The notes beneath the pieces were generated by a model that worked only from the letters and a program-made list of their open reading frames with translations, was not told the origin of the DNA and did not search any database. The position numbers and the translations under genes were made by a program. A stretch of DNA of 64,000 nt from positions 1,059,393 to 1,123,392 of the forward strand of contig VWZL01001304.1 of assembly GCA_013396915.1 (NCBI GenBank). Direction: 5' to 3'. Source of the DNA: Stercorarius parasiticus (lineage: Eukaryota > Chordata > Aves > Charadriiformes > Stercorariidae). Shown here in pieces: positions 38,901 to 52,000 of this stretch; the stretch's first letter is position 1, and each line of letters starts with the position of its first letter.

Positions 38901-41430
38901 AAAGGGCTTTAAAAAACAGTATCTAACTTTTTCTCTAGATTGCTGTCCCAGAAGTTTAGATGTTGGCTACAGCAACATTACAGTAAAAAGACTTGTTCTC
39001 ACGGTGACTAATTTTAGTTGTTTTACTTTCAAGGAAATTACTTAAATTATATTCAGATTATTTGTGCAGCCCTCCAAATTGCATTTCAAGAAGTAAAACT
39101 TTGCAAAGATGATTAATAACTAGCAAACAACACTTGAATGTTATGTGTCTGATTTGAGTCTTGCATCTGTTTCATTCACGTGAAATACCATCGACCTCAA
39201 CTGAATTACTTCTGATAGAAACTGGAGTGCAGTAACCTCCTACTCCTGCATTTAATGAAGCCAATGGTAGATGCTATTGGATACAACATCAGTCTCTGTG
39301 AAACAGCATTTCTCCATGCTTGGAAGTGCAACACTTCGCTGCCAAGGATCCATTATGAGAGCATTCTGTGTCGTTCTTGGAGGTGTGTGAAGGGAGGAGA
39401 CACCTACCCCGTGCCAGGTGCCTGCCCTCCACTCTGGCTGTTTTTCCATCCAATGCCTTGGATGCTGGCAAAGCTGGCTTAAATGGTCTATACACTCCTG
39501 CCTTTGTTTTTTTTTTTTCTAGTTGGACCAATATAACTGTTTGGGATCTGTGTGGTAACTCATAGTGTTAATTAAGGTTAAAATACTCTGCCTTTTTCTG
39601 TTGTGCAATGAGCAGGGAACACCTGAACTGGTGTCACTAGAAAGGACGGGGTTGCACAGCAGCCCAAGCAGAGTCAAGGCTGCTGTAGCCCTGCTCTCAA
39701 TGAGCTGTTTCTGGGAGACGATCTAGTTGCGGTTACAGGTTTTTCAGTGGCTGGCATTCTGTGAATCAGCTCGCTGCGCCAAGAGATGGGGCAGCACTGC
39801 AACTTTGCATCAGCTTTAAGCTGACATGGATGGATCTTAATGCTGAGAAAGACACTCATGGATCAAGGTCTTCATTGTCTCCTCTTAATGCTGCAGAGAC
39901 TGGCATTTGGTAGCCACGGATAAACTTGTTATGGATAGCAAGGATGGACTATTGCCATACAGCTATTTCCACCCGGTCCTCCCTCATTTTATGAAGGGAT
40001 GAGGAACAGCTATTCAAATACAACCTGAGCAGCCAAACTTCACCTTCTGCCAGCTGAAGTTTAATATGCAGAGGCAAGTAGTGACTGGTGCCGCTGCAGA
40101 GGTTGAGGAGGAAGCTACATGACTCTCTGTGGCAGAAGCAAGTCATAAGGGTTACCAAGGTAAGGAGAAGCAGTCTTGGAAATCAGGAAATCTGGAAAGG
40201 CTCTAAGAAGCGGTGTGGAGGTACAGCAATGAAATGTTTAGCAAGCTTGTATTCTATAAGCAGGGGCTAAATCGTGCTTGCATATCTGCAAGGTGAATTT
40301 CAGAGACTGGTGACATTTTGAAGGCCAGTTGATAGAGTTGGTCAAGTCAGAACAGTTTCCAGGTGTGTATTAACTTCGAAAAAAGGATTTAACTTTTCTT
40401 GGAGATATACTTGCATTTGGTAATCATATACTGTCCCATAATTATGTTTTAACCTCAACAGTCTGCATGACTTCTTGCTTTGTAGGAACTGGAATAAATT
40501 AATATAAATGCAGACCTCAATGGAGGGAAAATAAAGAACGGAGGGAAGCCTTTGATTTGCATCCTCCTCTGTTTCGTTGTCATGTTTTGGTGGGGAAAAG
40601 TGTGAACTCTAAAGAAAATAAGGGTGTTTTTTGTACAGAAATCTGCATAAGAATGTCTTTAGGTAGTGGTGGTTTTTTTTAAATTTTTTTTGTGTTTTGC
40701 TTTTTTTTTAATTTCTTGGAGATATATAGCTAATTAGGAGCAAAAATTTCAGCTCAGTGCCTGTGAATTGTGGCTTAAGAACACTCAGAAATGATGCTGT
40801 GCGGTTGGTGGTGTTGTTGACGTGCCACCCTCCACTGTCCTCTACTTCAGTGCCATGCATTGCCGTTCTGGGGGCAGTTTCTATTTGCAGAGACATTTTG
40901 GGTTCAGCTTGTGCTGAAAGCGTGACAAATCCAGCCGTGCTTGGTGTCAGATATGGGTGTGGATGCATGCGTGCTACTTTTATAGCTTTGCTGTGTTTGA
41001 CCTGGTGGCCTCCTATGGAACCTGGGAAGGCTGGAAGAGGTTGGCTCCAGCAGACACTGGGGTAATTTTGCTCAGGTGGTTGTGGAGACCTGGGTCCCTG
41101 CAGAGGCCATGGAGCACTGCAGCCAACTATGCAGTATTTGGGCTTGAGGTGTAGGGAGCCCCTTTCTCGGCAAAAGGGAGACTTAAAATCTGAATCAAGT
41201 GTGCTTTGGATCTGCCTCGGTTGTTATAATCAGACAGGCTGCCTCTTCCCCTCTCTGTATGCAGAAGAAGATTTTGAGGGAGGGACTTTTAAGGAGTACT
41301 GAGAACGTACCGGTTTTTATGGTGATGATAAGGGGGTTTTGTTTTGCTTGGGTTCCTTTTCACTCCAGTGCTGTGGAGTCCGGGATCGAGATTTTTTTTC
41401 CCAGTGAGACAGGAAGAGCTACAGCTCTAT

Positions 41431-41880
41431 GCACACCGCGTGTGTCGCACCATCTGGATGTCGGGGCGAAACATCCCGGCAGTTTGGGATAAACTGGGAC
41501 CTCAAGCTGCTGCAATTGGCCAGCTCTTGCTCGGGCTGCTGCCGCTGGCCTTTTTTTTTTTTTTCTTCTCTCTCTCTCTCTCTCTTTCCCGCATCAGTTC
41601 CCGAGGAACTCAGCTTCGCCGCCTCGCTGGGCGGTAGGCGCTGCAGCCGGGCTCTTACCTTGCTGAGGTTAGAGGGTGCGTGGGGGGGTGAAGAAGGGTC
41701 CCGGGGGCGAAGAGGGGTCTAAGNGCTTCAAGGTGCTTGCGAGGGGCTCTGCGACGCGGGGACAGTCTCTCCGTGAGTACCTCCCTCCCTTTTCTCCTCC
41801 TGATTAACGCCCCGCGAATGAATGCCGCTTATTCAGCTCATCCGCTAANGAAGGATGGGATGTTCAAACGGTAAATACTT
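41431..41880 (+). promoter_or_regulatory. CpG-island-like stretch, probable promoter
   Basis: CpG dinucleotides are dense here (about 35 in 450 bases), while they are scarce in most of the window. The stretch includes a T15/(TC)n tract at 41551-41590, GC-box-like runs near 41.69 kb and a strong splice donor, CTCTCC|GTGAGTAC, with GT at 41773-41774 on the + strand. It is consistent with a promoter plus a non-coding first exon of a gene or lncRNA running right. In mammals B4GALT6 follows TRAPPC8, but its N-terminal coding exon is not visible here, so I do not assign it. Two single-base Ns show that assembly was difficult here. Confidence 0.5.
41551..41590 (+). repeat. Polypyrimidine tract T(n)(TC)n
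   Basis: About 14 T followed by CT repeats, ending CTTTCCC, inside the CpG-rich stretch. It could be a simple repeat or a promoter-type polypyrimidine element. Confidence 0.85.
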
Positions 41881-44800
41881 CGGGATGGGGCTCTGGCTGG
41901 CAGAGCACTTATCAAGTGTCCCGGTCCTGGAGCGCTCTTACTCAGCGCGTCGGCTGTACATCCACTGTCACCTGCCTGGTGGCAGCTCTACAGGTGCTCC
42001 TGCTGTAGAGGTGTCAGGGGACGTTCACCGCTGCGTCATCAGACGCATTGTGATATACATATGGAAGCTATAGAGCTTTTGAACAGATATATTAATCTTG
42101 TGCATCTTCTCCATTCACGAATTTTTTGTTCTGTGTTGCTGCATTGCCATGATCGGAATGTCAGTTCAGGGATTCAGGGAATTACAGGAAAACTGTAGAT
42201 TGAATTTAAGTAGGCTTCTATCCATTGAGCTAACGCCAAAAGCTCTAATGCATTATGTCTTAGTCTCTCAAAACATTAGCCAAAGAATGAAAACCTGGAA
42301 TTTACTCTCTTAAAATCCCATGATCTATAAAAAATTAAATGATTCTTGGGGGCTGAACTGCATGAGTTTAGCACTCCTGAGGTTGGTAGAAGGGCCAATT
42401 TAATTTATTTTTTTTGCAGTGTCTTTGAATATATACATTGTTAATGTATTGCTACTTATGACATCTTAGAAAATTGTGTCTCTGAGTCTTAGAATACTTG
42501 TTAGAGATGTTGAGGTTTGATTGGTGAAGCTAGAGGAGATGGATTTGTTCCTCATTTCTTCAGCACCTCATAAACTGTTATACTTTGACCTGAAACAAAA
42601 AATATTTCTTAGCTATTAGACACATCTCAGCTGTGAGTTTCCAACTTGCTTCTTGTGAAATCTAAATTTAGTTCAGAAGAGTTCTGATAAAAAGAAAGTT
42701 AAGCACCAGGAAGTGTGGTCTTATTCTCATATAATAATAGATAACTGGTTTTGATATCTGTCTGCAGTCCAGCTTCAGTTTTTCAATGGTAGTCAGGAAA
42801 TACATAATTTTGTTGAATACAGACACTGTCAGATATAGCCTTTATTAACTGTAAGTGACTTATGGAGATACCTGTGTTATCTTCACTTTGGAACAAGTGG
42901 TTGCTGCCCTGTAAACAATCAGAAGGATTTGGATATGTACGCCAAGACTGTTTGACAGTGACATTGCTAAATGATTCTGAGCTAGTTTGATTCCCAGATT
43001 TTGCAGAAGTTATGAGATGCTGGGGCAATATGGCAAATCCAACCATTTTTAGTGTCATCACAGTGTTTACATCCTTAGAACAAGGCAAGACATGTAGGGG
43101 CCAGTAATGCCTATATTTTTAAGCTATCCGCTAAAGACAAAGACCAGCAAAGTGTGCGTGCTGGCAATTGTGTCTACCTTGGCTTTTCCTTCAAATTGTC
43201 ATGAGATAAAAGGATAATGTCACTTCCAGAGAAATATTTACTAACCTTTTTCTACTCAGAGAAGCAAGACCTGTTTGAGTGATAGTGAGAAATGTGGTAA
43301 TTGTGCGCAACTACTTGTACATTTGGGCAGACTTTCTCAGAGCTCTAAAAAGATTTACAGACAGGGAATCAGTTCAAAGTGTGTAACTACCCGGTAGCGG
43401 GATGCAAAGCCCTTGTCTGCCATGTGTAGGGTGTGCATGGCCTCAGCCAGGTTCAGGATGGAACAAGGATGTTCTGTGAACAGAATTTCCTTCAGGTTGG
43501 GAAATTGCAAATAATTCACTCTGGCCGAGAAATCAGCTTGTAAAACAGAGTATGGAATAAAACCACTATGTAAAGGAGAATTTTTGGGGAGACAAAACCC
43601 AATGTTAAGCTATTCTCTCCTTTGCCTCATCATCCTCCTCTTCCCCCAAAACTGAGTAATTAATTCTTCAAGAATAGATATAGAAACACCTGGGAGGAGA
43701 TATAATCCAGATGGGATTAGTTTTGCTGAAAATTTGTTATGTGGTTTAATGTAGGTGTGTGGCAGGTTCCCTCTAGTGACCTGTATGTGACCTGTAGTGA
43801 CCCTCTAGTGACCAGCAGTTCCCTATGGCATTGTGCCTGGGAACACTCAAGTCTGAAGAACCTCTTAGAGCTCCAGAAACTGTCACTTCTGGGAAAAACC
43901 TTGAAGCAGCTTTCCAAGCATCCTGGAAGATGTCAGGGCTAACAAAAATATCATACGAGATGTAAGAAATGATCCCCTAAGTCACAGAGAATTAGACTCC
44001 ATATAGTTCACTTCAGGCAGTGAATGCCTCTAAGCCTGATGCCATGAAGAAGATCTGGGAGCTCTGTTAGAGCTGCCCTGGAGGAAGGTCATGGAAAGAG
44101 AGTTCTTTATATTTTTCTTCTGTGACTTGATGCAAGTCCTATAATGTCAAAATACTATAGCCAATAAAAAGCTTTAAGAAAGGAATGTGAGGAGGAAGGC
44201 TGAAGAGATGTATAATCTTCATACCTGGCTTAAAAGTACAAAAAGGTGCCAACCAGAAAAAAAAAAGTAAAATATGTCAGGTGGGCAAGCAGGTAGAATA
44301 AGGGATAGCTAAGAGAAACAGTTGAGGACAATGATAGACACAGAAATGCAGTAGATAAAACGATTTTACCTGCTCCTTTAAGAACCTGGACAAGGTAAAT
44401 GACACAACAGAAATCCTTGATTATTTAAGTAAAGAGCCTGAGGGAGAAAATTGAATGACTTAAGCCTCTGGTGTAAAGCAAAGTCTTTTGAAGGGCTGAC
44501 GGACTTAGTATGAGAGCGGTTGTGACTCAGCTATGGACAGGTAAGAGCATTTCCTGGTCAGCAAAGACCGATATGAAAGCGTGCGTGAAGAACACCTTTT
44601 CCAAGAAAACCGTTATAAGCTCCAAAGACATGAGGAAAAATCACAAGGATAAAACAGATGTTCTCTGGTGAAAAATTACTTAGCAGGACAGGAGAGGATG
44701 GTTTTAAAAGAGAAACTTTTCTGGGGTAGAACTAATGAGTGTTTGTTTTAAGTTTTCGAATTTGATTTAGAGAGATGTGTCATTATGGACTGTGGCTTTA

Positions 44801-47800
44801 GTAACTTTTAACCATCTAAGACCAGCCTGTAGTTTAATGTAGAGAAGAAAAAAAACCTATGATGTCAGGTATTGCCCCAAGCCTGGTGATGGCAGGGCAC
44901 AGGTGGTGGTTGGGACCTCGCTTCCTGGGAATCAATCCACATCTTTCCCTCTGTGAAAGAGGATGCACAATGTGTTTCTGGCGGTGATACGAATGAGGTA
45001 GATGTGGCCCTAGACTGTGACAGATATTTCTGATAAAATACTGGTACTGAGCTAAGCAGTGAAGTACAGAATGGTTTCATGGGAGTGGAAGTTTGACTGG
45101 TAGACAAGGAAGACAGGATATTTCCACACCCTTTGCAAACAGGTTAATCCTGGGAGTGGACTGGGAGAGAAGAAGAGACAGACAAAATAAACCTTTTGTC
45201 ATTTTATTTGGAAATTTTACAAGATGAGAATAAAACTGGCTCTGAAGAGGTGTGGGTTGGTGTCATGGTACTGAGAGACTTGATGGTAAACTAGAAGACA
45301 AATGTAACTTTGAGCGTGGAGTAGGGAGTAAGTAATTATACAAGCACACTGAAGATCCCCTAGCTAGCTATCACATCTCAAGAAAGAAGTCAGGTAGTCC
45401 TAATTGTCAGTTCTCTTTAACATCTGTTCACTGTTTAGTAGCTATCAAAAAGAAAAAAAATGAATTTTAGGAATCATAAGATAAAGACTGGAAAACAAAA
45501 TAGAGAACTTGACTATTTCACTGTGCAATACCACAACGTACTGGTAGTATTTGTGGTTCTGGTCTCTGCATCCCCAAAAGTATGTAGCAGAACTAGAAAA
45601 GATACAGTAAAGATCAAAGGTATAGACAAAATTCGCTACAAGAAGAAGAAACTTACTTGTATCTCCACACCCGGCCTCTTCCCTGCTTCTCAGTACTTTA
45701 TGTCTACCTTTACTTTCTGTGGGCGAAATGCCAGAGCAATGAAGCTTCCAGAGAGAACCGTCGTTTATGAACTGATTTGCTGGGTTGAGGTTGTGGACCA
45801 CTGAGCTGGGCCTGCTTCATAATTAATTTGTGCTTTCTGCAAGCGTCTTCAAATGATGCCTTTTGCCATTGTACAGAGACTGTACCAGATCCCTGCTGAG
45901 AATGGTCAGGTGCTTCTCATCTTCCCCAATTCAGGAGCTTCCCCAGCCCTGGCAGAACAGCGGGATGCAGAGGCCGCTGGGCTGTAGTGTGTGTACACTT
46001 AGTAAACAGGGTGATTTGTGTGTTGGCATGCCCTTTAATTTGGATAAAGAACACAAGAGACTGCTGAATGGAGAGTTGAATTTTATCTTAGCAGTAGTAT
46101 TGGTGTGGAGTAACTCTTGAGACATGACCGATATAGAAGGAAAAAACAGCCCAGCAGGCCCTGTGAGTTAAACGGCTCGTTTAGGCAGGGATTAAAAAAA
46201 AAATAAATACATTTTTTACAATGCCTTGCTGTTCAGAGAAAATGGGCTTGTTTGGTGGGACTGTAGGCACCTGTTCTGCCTGTTCTCCGAGCGCTACACA
46301 GTGTTTATTTGTCAGCAGTGTAACTGCTGGGAGGGATGGCAATTTGATCAGTGCATGAGGTACTAACATTTATAACCCACTGTGTCTTTTAATGATCTCC
46401 ATTAAACATGGGCGAAAAACTTTTGATGAAAGAGTGGAAAATCTGTAAAACTACCCATTTCCAAAGCCACCAGTGACTGCAGAGAGATTCCAGTTTTTAT
46501 AAACAGAATGAAAAAGCAAGCAGATCTTTTTCTGCATTTGTGCCTGGTTCAGGAGCAGTGCCAGGTAACAAAGATTTTACAGTGCACAAGGTGACTGAAT
46601 GGATGTAGTGTGAAAACCATAAAATGAAAAAAGCAATTGGCTGACGGTGACTAACTCCAAAACTAAAATTTAGCATCTGTAGAGACAGCAGCTCCTGTTC
46701 ACTGCCATCTTCAAAAGCTTTATGTATTCCTGGTTATTTTTTAAATGGACGACAACAAGGCAGCACAGTGTGTCCTGCATTTCGACTTTGCTTTTGTTAG
46801 TGGTTCAGTTCAGGAGGAGTATGAGTACATGCTTCGAAACCTACTCAGAGCTTGTGAAGTAATTGGTAAAAACATTGTTTTCCCCATGTGCAGTGACGTT
46901 TTTCAAAAATATCCTGAAAGAATTTCCATTATGGATTGAAATTCTTTCTTCTGTCTGTGTGATTCTGCATTCCTGGATGGTGTGAGATCTATGAAAGTTT
47001 GTTTTGTTCCCCATGATACCTTTTCATCATTTTTTTTCCAGGAAGAACACAAAGAAGTCTGTGGATAATGACTAACTCTTGGTTTTTGAGGAAGTCCTGG
47101 AAAATCGAGAGATCTTCTTGAAGTAAGAAAATTCACAGCTATGTCAAGCATATTTGAGATCAAGCTGTTACATACAATGTGAAATTTCTCTTGAAAGAAG
47201 ATCTCTCTGAGACAGTGGTTCAGAAAGAGTGACCTGAAGTCTAGCACACCACTTCTGCATGCAATAACATGATGGCTCAAAGGTGAATTATACCCTATTA
47301 CTTACGGAACAATTGGTGTGCATCTCTTGAAAGCTCTAATCACTGTGGTGGGTGATAGAGGTGCAATAAATTCAGCAATAAATAATTTCAGCTGCCACAC
47401 TGAAATTAGAGGTGGGTTAGAGAACTGCTAAAGATTGATAGAAACTACATTCTATATCTTTTGGTGAGACCATAGCTGACTGATATCAGAGTTTTGTGTG
47501 TTTGTGCCCCAGAAGACTCTTAGTTGAGGTCAGGACCCTGTATGTTGACCTGGCTGCTTGAGGGGTCCGGCTGGATGAGCAGAGAGGGAGAAGCCACAGA
47601 TCTGTGCCCATGGGCTGCAGAGGTCATGGCCATAACTTTGCGAAGACTGACTGAAGGACAAAGTCCAGGATGTAGAAAAATGAAGGGTTGGGGGCCTAGA
47701 GAAAATACCATCTAAAAGGAAGGAATGAAAAATGTTGAAAAAGGAGTTGTTTAGCTCGGAAGTAGAAGTGGAAGGGGGATGTAACAGCATTTAATCTATT

Positions 47801-49690
47801 ATTTCAAGGCTGTTGCAAAGAGGAAGGGGATAATTCATTTTGGGGAGCCATCCCTCAGGTCAGGTCAGGAATATGTTAGGAAAACCTTTCTAACAGTAAC
47901 GTATTTATGAGCCTGGTAAACACCAACACTGACATGGGAGACCATGGAGTCTCCCTTACCAAACACTTTAAAAAATGGGCCACAAAAGCACCTAGCAGGA
48001 AACTAGTGCTGTGAAGCAGCAGCAGTTTTTTTAAAGAGTATACTGTACTCTACCTTTCCCTATGCTCCAAATGAAACAAAAACTAAACAATCCTCTTCTT
48101 TTCCGCTGTGTTTTTGTTTTTTCTTGAATTTTCAAATGATTTCTTTTTTGCAAAGACATTTTGGTGGGAAATAAATGCCTTCCTCATACCCATACTAAAT
48201 ATGACCCAGTTAACAATAGGACTTTTTTCCACAAGAAGTCTTTCAAGTATTTTTAATCCTTTTGGAAGGGGATATTAAAGAAAAAGAAGTAATTGAAAAC
48301 AAATCTGGTGGTCGGTTTTTTGTTTGGGTTTTTTTTTTTTTTTTAGATCTTGATTTTTGTCTAATGATCTTTCTTTTAATATAAAAAATTTCCAACTATA
48401 CCTAACCCTTTCTGAGTTTGTTAGTCAAGTCTAGCCAGAGCCTGCCAAATAGCTTAAATTTTCTTAATTTGTGCAAAAAGTGTTTAGAAACATTTTTGGA
48501 AGACATTTTTTCCTGTTCTTATTCCTGATGGCTTCCTAAGATTTGCCTAGGTAGTGGTCTTAGGTTGTTGCAATTGCAAGGCAATATACTTACTGAAGGA
48601 CAATGCTATCAAACTTAGTGCCTGCACTCTCATAGATCGGAGTGCAGCGTGTTTTAAGGTATAGCCATAAGATAAGATGAAAGCAGAAACACTCTTCGCT
48701 GCCTAAGATTTGAATTAAGTATTTTCATACGACTATATAGATAGGCAAAACAAAATTTTGGAAACTTGGCATGTTAACTTTGATGATACTGGAAGGCAAT
48801 TTTTTACCATTGAGTTTTAGTGGGACTTTTTTCCAAGTATAGGCATTCTGATTCTTGTTCCCACATGCGAGTGCTTAACGCTTATCTGCAACTAATGAGC
48901 TAGAATAATTTTTATGGGCCTAATTTTATAAGTTGTAGATATCCCTAGACAAAACAAATCTGAGCTAAACATTCTGCTTAGTGAGGTAAATGTACCAAAG
49001 AAGTAAAGGAAAAACACAGGGACTGATTCAGCACTGGTTTTCCCCACTTACCAGCTAGAATACTTAGTTCTGAAGAAAAAAATTATTAGCAAAATTTTTT
49101 TTTCCTGGGGTATCTCAAACCCAGATTTTTTTTAGTGGAATTGTACTATTTTTATTTAATTGGAGAGTTTCTTCATGCTTGGAATTTCACAGTGATGAAG
49201 AGAATAGAGAAAACACTCTCATTCCTCCTCCTTCCCAGAACAGTCTTTGGCTTCTTGTTTGAGGCATTTTCCTGGACGGATAAGACTCAGGTTCACCTAA
49301 GTGAGCCTTTGCCTAATTTGTACGAGGAACTTGCTTAGGTGCTGTGGAAGATTTCGTGGCATGGAGCAAAAGAAAACTCACGTTCTGTGAACAGCTTGCT
49401 GTAATTCAATTACTAAGTTAGTAGTGCTCAGTTTAGCTGAAGTTTGGAGCCACGATTGGGATCCAAATGTTTCTTTTGGCAGGTGAGGATAGCATGCTTT
49501 TTGTCCTTCTTGCCATGTAATTGCACTTGGAGTGCACATTAAGTCTTTTTGCAGCTTTTTTTACATACCTGGTCTTTCTCCAAGTACTGGACCCTTCATG
49601 CATTTGTATACAGAAGATCAGCAAGGAAAGGGATTTTACTGTTCTTTCTGGGAAAAGATTTGCTGCAAGTTGCCTGCTGCTGCCAAACAA
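41881..49690. other. Intergenic or intronic, no coding exon recognised
   Basis: About 7.8 kb without a recognisable protein exon. If the CpG-rich stretch is a promoter, this may be its first intron. The small ATG frame at 46745-46939 has coding-like composition but no family match. The half-site array at 43.78 kb is listed separately. Confidence 0.5.
43776..43814 (-). promoter_or_regulatory. Four-fold TGACC half-site array (DR5-DR4-DR5)
   Basis: Nuclear-receptor-type half-sites TGACCT (43777), TGACCT (43788), TGACCC (43798) and TGACCA (43809) lie in the same orientation, separated by 5, 4 and 5 bases. Read on the - strand the rightmost pair to be read last is AGGTCA-N5-AGGTCA, the classical DR5 retinoic acid response element layout. 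The regular 10-11-bp period could equally be a short minisatellite. Binding is inference only. Confidence 0.45.
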
Positions 49691-49696
49691 TTTACT

Positions 49697-52000
49697 GAAT
49701 AACAGGATGGCTGAGGTGGGAAGGGACCTGTGGGGGTCATCTGGTTCAAGTAGGATCACCTAGAGCAGGTTACTGAGGGCTGTGTCCAGTCGGGTTTTGA
49801 ATATCTCCAAGGATGGAGACTCCATAAGCTCTCTGAGCAACCTCCTCTCACTGTTTGAACACTCCTACCATAAAGAGGTTTTTTTGCTCTGTTCAAACAG
49901 GATTTCCTGCATTTCAGTTAGTGGGCTTTGCCTCTCTTCCTGCCACTGGGCACCACTGAGAAAAGCCTGTCTCCCTCTTTGTTGGTCCCCACCCTAATGT
50001 AACACTTCGATAAGCTCCCCCAAGCCTTCTCTTCTCCAGATGCTCCAATACTTTAATCACCTTCCTGATCTTTCATTGGCCTTGTTCCAGTATGTCCATG
50101 TCTCTCATGTACTGGGTAACACAGAACTGGACTCAGCACTCCTGCTATGGCCTCACCAGTGCTGAGTAGAAGGGAAGGATCACTTCCCTTGACCTCCTGA
50201 TGATGCTCTACCAAATGCAGCCCGGGAGGCTGTTGGTCTTCCTTGCCACAAGGGCACATTGCTGGTTCATGCTCAACTTGGTGCTCTATCCCAGGGACAG
50301 GACATGTCCCTTTGCTGAACTTCATAAGGTTCCTGTCAGACCATTTCTCCAGCCTGTTGAGGTCCCTCTAAATGGCAGCATAACCCTCTGATGTATCAAC
50401 CATTCCTCTCAGTTTTGCAAGCTCTGCAGACTTACTGAGGGTCCACTCTTTCCCAGTGTCCAGGTCAGTAATTAAACAGTAGTGGCCCCAGTATTTATCC
50501 ATGGGGTACTCCACTAGTGACTAGTGTCCATCTGGACTTTGTGCTGCTGATCACAACCCTTTCAGTCCATAAGTTCAGCCAGTGTTCAACCTACCTTACT
50601 GTCCATTTTTCCAGCCTGTACTCCTCAGTTTGTCCATGAGGTTTTAAGTGTTGAAAACCTTGCTAATGTCAAAGTAAACAATATCCACTGCCTTCCCCCT
50701 GTTCACCAAGCTTGTAATTTCATTGTAGAACACTATCAGGTTGGTCCTCTTTGTAAACCCATGTTGACTGCTCCCAATTATCTTGTAGTTACTATGTTTG
50801 GAAACAGTTTCCAGGATTGTTTGCTCCTTAACATTCCTGGGGATCAAGGTGTGTTCCCCAGATCCTCCTTCTTGCTGTTCTTGAAGATGAGAGTGACATT
50901 TGCTTTCTTCCAGTCCTCAGGAGTCTTCCCTGATCACCATTCAAAGATAGTGACCCCTCAGTAACGTCTGCCAGCTCCCTCAGCACTCATTGTTATGTCC
51001 CATCAGGGCCCATAGGCTTGTGTATGTCCAGTTTGTGTGTAACCTGATCCTCCTCCATGGAGGGCAAGTTTTCCTAGCTCCAGACTCTTCCTCTGGTTTC
51101 CCAGGGACCTGGGATTGCTGAAGGCAGGTGTTACCAGTAAAGACTGAGGCAAAGAAGGCATTAAGTACCTTGGTCTTTTCCATGTTCTTTGTCACCAGAT
51201 CCCTGCCTCATTCAGCAGTGAGACCACAGTCTTACTTTTGCTGTTGATGTACTTGAAGAAACCTTTCTTGTTCAGGCCCTGTGTCACATTCAACTCCAGA
51301 TGGGTCTTGGCTTTCCTAATACCATTCCTGCATGCTCAGACAGTGTCTCTGTATTCCTCCTGGGTCACCAGTCCCTGCTTCCACCTTATGTGTGCTTATC
51401 ATATTAATTTAGTCAGGAACTCCTTGTTCATTCACGCTTCATTTCCTGCTACTCAGGAAATTAATTTGGAGGAGGTGATCCTTGAAAATCAACCAGCTCT
51501 TCTCGTCCCCTCTTCTCTCTGGATCTGTATACCATTGAATTTCAAGGTTGTGATCTTGCTATTTGACTTTTATTTGCCTTGCCCCCTTCTCTTTGAAACC
51601 TGAATTCATCCATCTTATAGTCATTGAAGCCAAAGTTGTACAGACCTTCATATCCCTGAAGTTCATCCTTGTTTGTAAGTGTGAGGTCTAGCAGACAATC
51701 TCTTCTTATTGGTTCCTTGATCCCCTTTCTCACGAGGTTACCATTAATTCACGACAGAAACCTCCTGGATTGCATGTGCTCTTCTGTACTGGCCCTCCAG
51801 CAGACACTGGGATGGTTGAAGTCCTTCATGAGGACGAGGTTCTGCAAACATGAGACTCCTTACAGTTATCTGAAGAAGGCCTCATCTTCTACTTCTTCCT
51901 AAGAAGGCAGTCTGTAGCAGACACGCACCACAACAGCCCACATTGGTCTACCCTCTGGCCCTAATTCTATGACTCATTTCATAACCGTGTCTTTCCCAAG
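49697..52000 (-). mobile_element. CR1 LINE, about 2.3 kb, 5'-truncated, decayed ORF2
   Basis: On the - strand the element runs from the end of the endonuclease region through reverse transcriptase to the 3' end. Pieces seen: LLDLTLTNKDELQGYEGL (51.7-51.65 kb, CR1 endonuclease end), KVLNAFFASVFTGNTCLQ (51.18-51.11 kb), SSQHGFTKRTNL and AVDIVYFDISKVFNT (50.77-50.65 kb, reverse transcriptase, where active elements have YLDFSKAFDT), then a 3' end near 49.70 kb reading as a CR1 tail. Many stops and frame changes break the frame, so it is not active. The left edge (3' end) is clear to within about 10 bases, the right edge to about 50. Confidence 0.9.

Larger units (their letters stand above)
29494..41300. 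other. Long intergenic stretch, no gene recognised
   Basis: About 11.8 kb of mostly AT-rich unique sequence, with an assembly gap (5 N) at 32951-32955. Open frames up to about 160 codons occur, the longest running through the N gap, but none shows a known family pattern or a chain of splice sites. An 18-bp palindrome lies at 35937-35954. Confidence 0.55.

Noticed and set aside
41344..41637. 97-codon frame across the CpG-rich stretch as a first coding exon
   Set aside because: The frame is carried by a poly-T/CT tract giving F, L and S runs. It does not match B4GALT6 or another expected neighbour.
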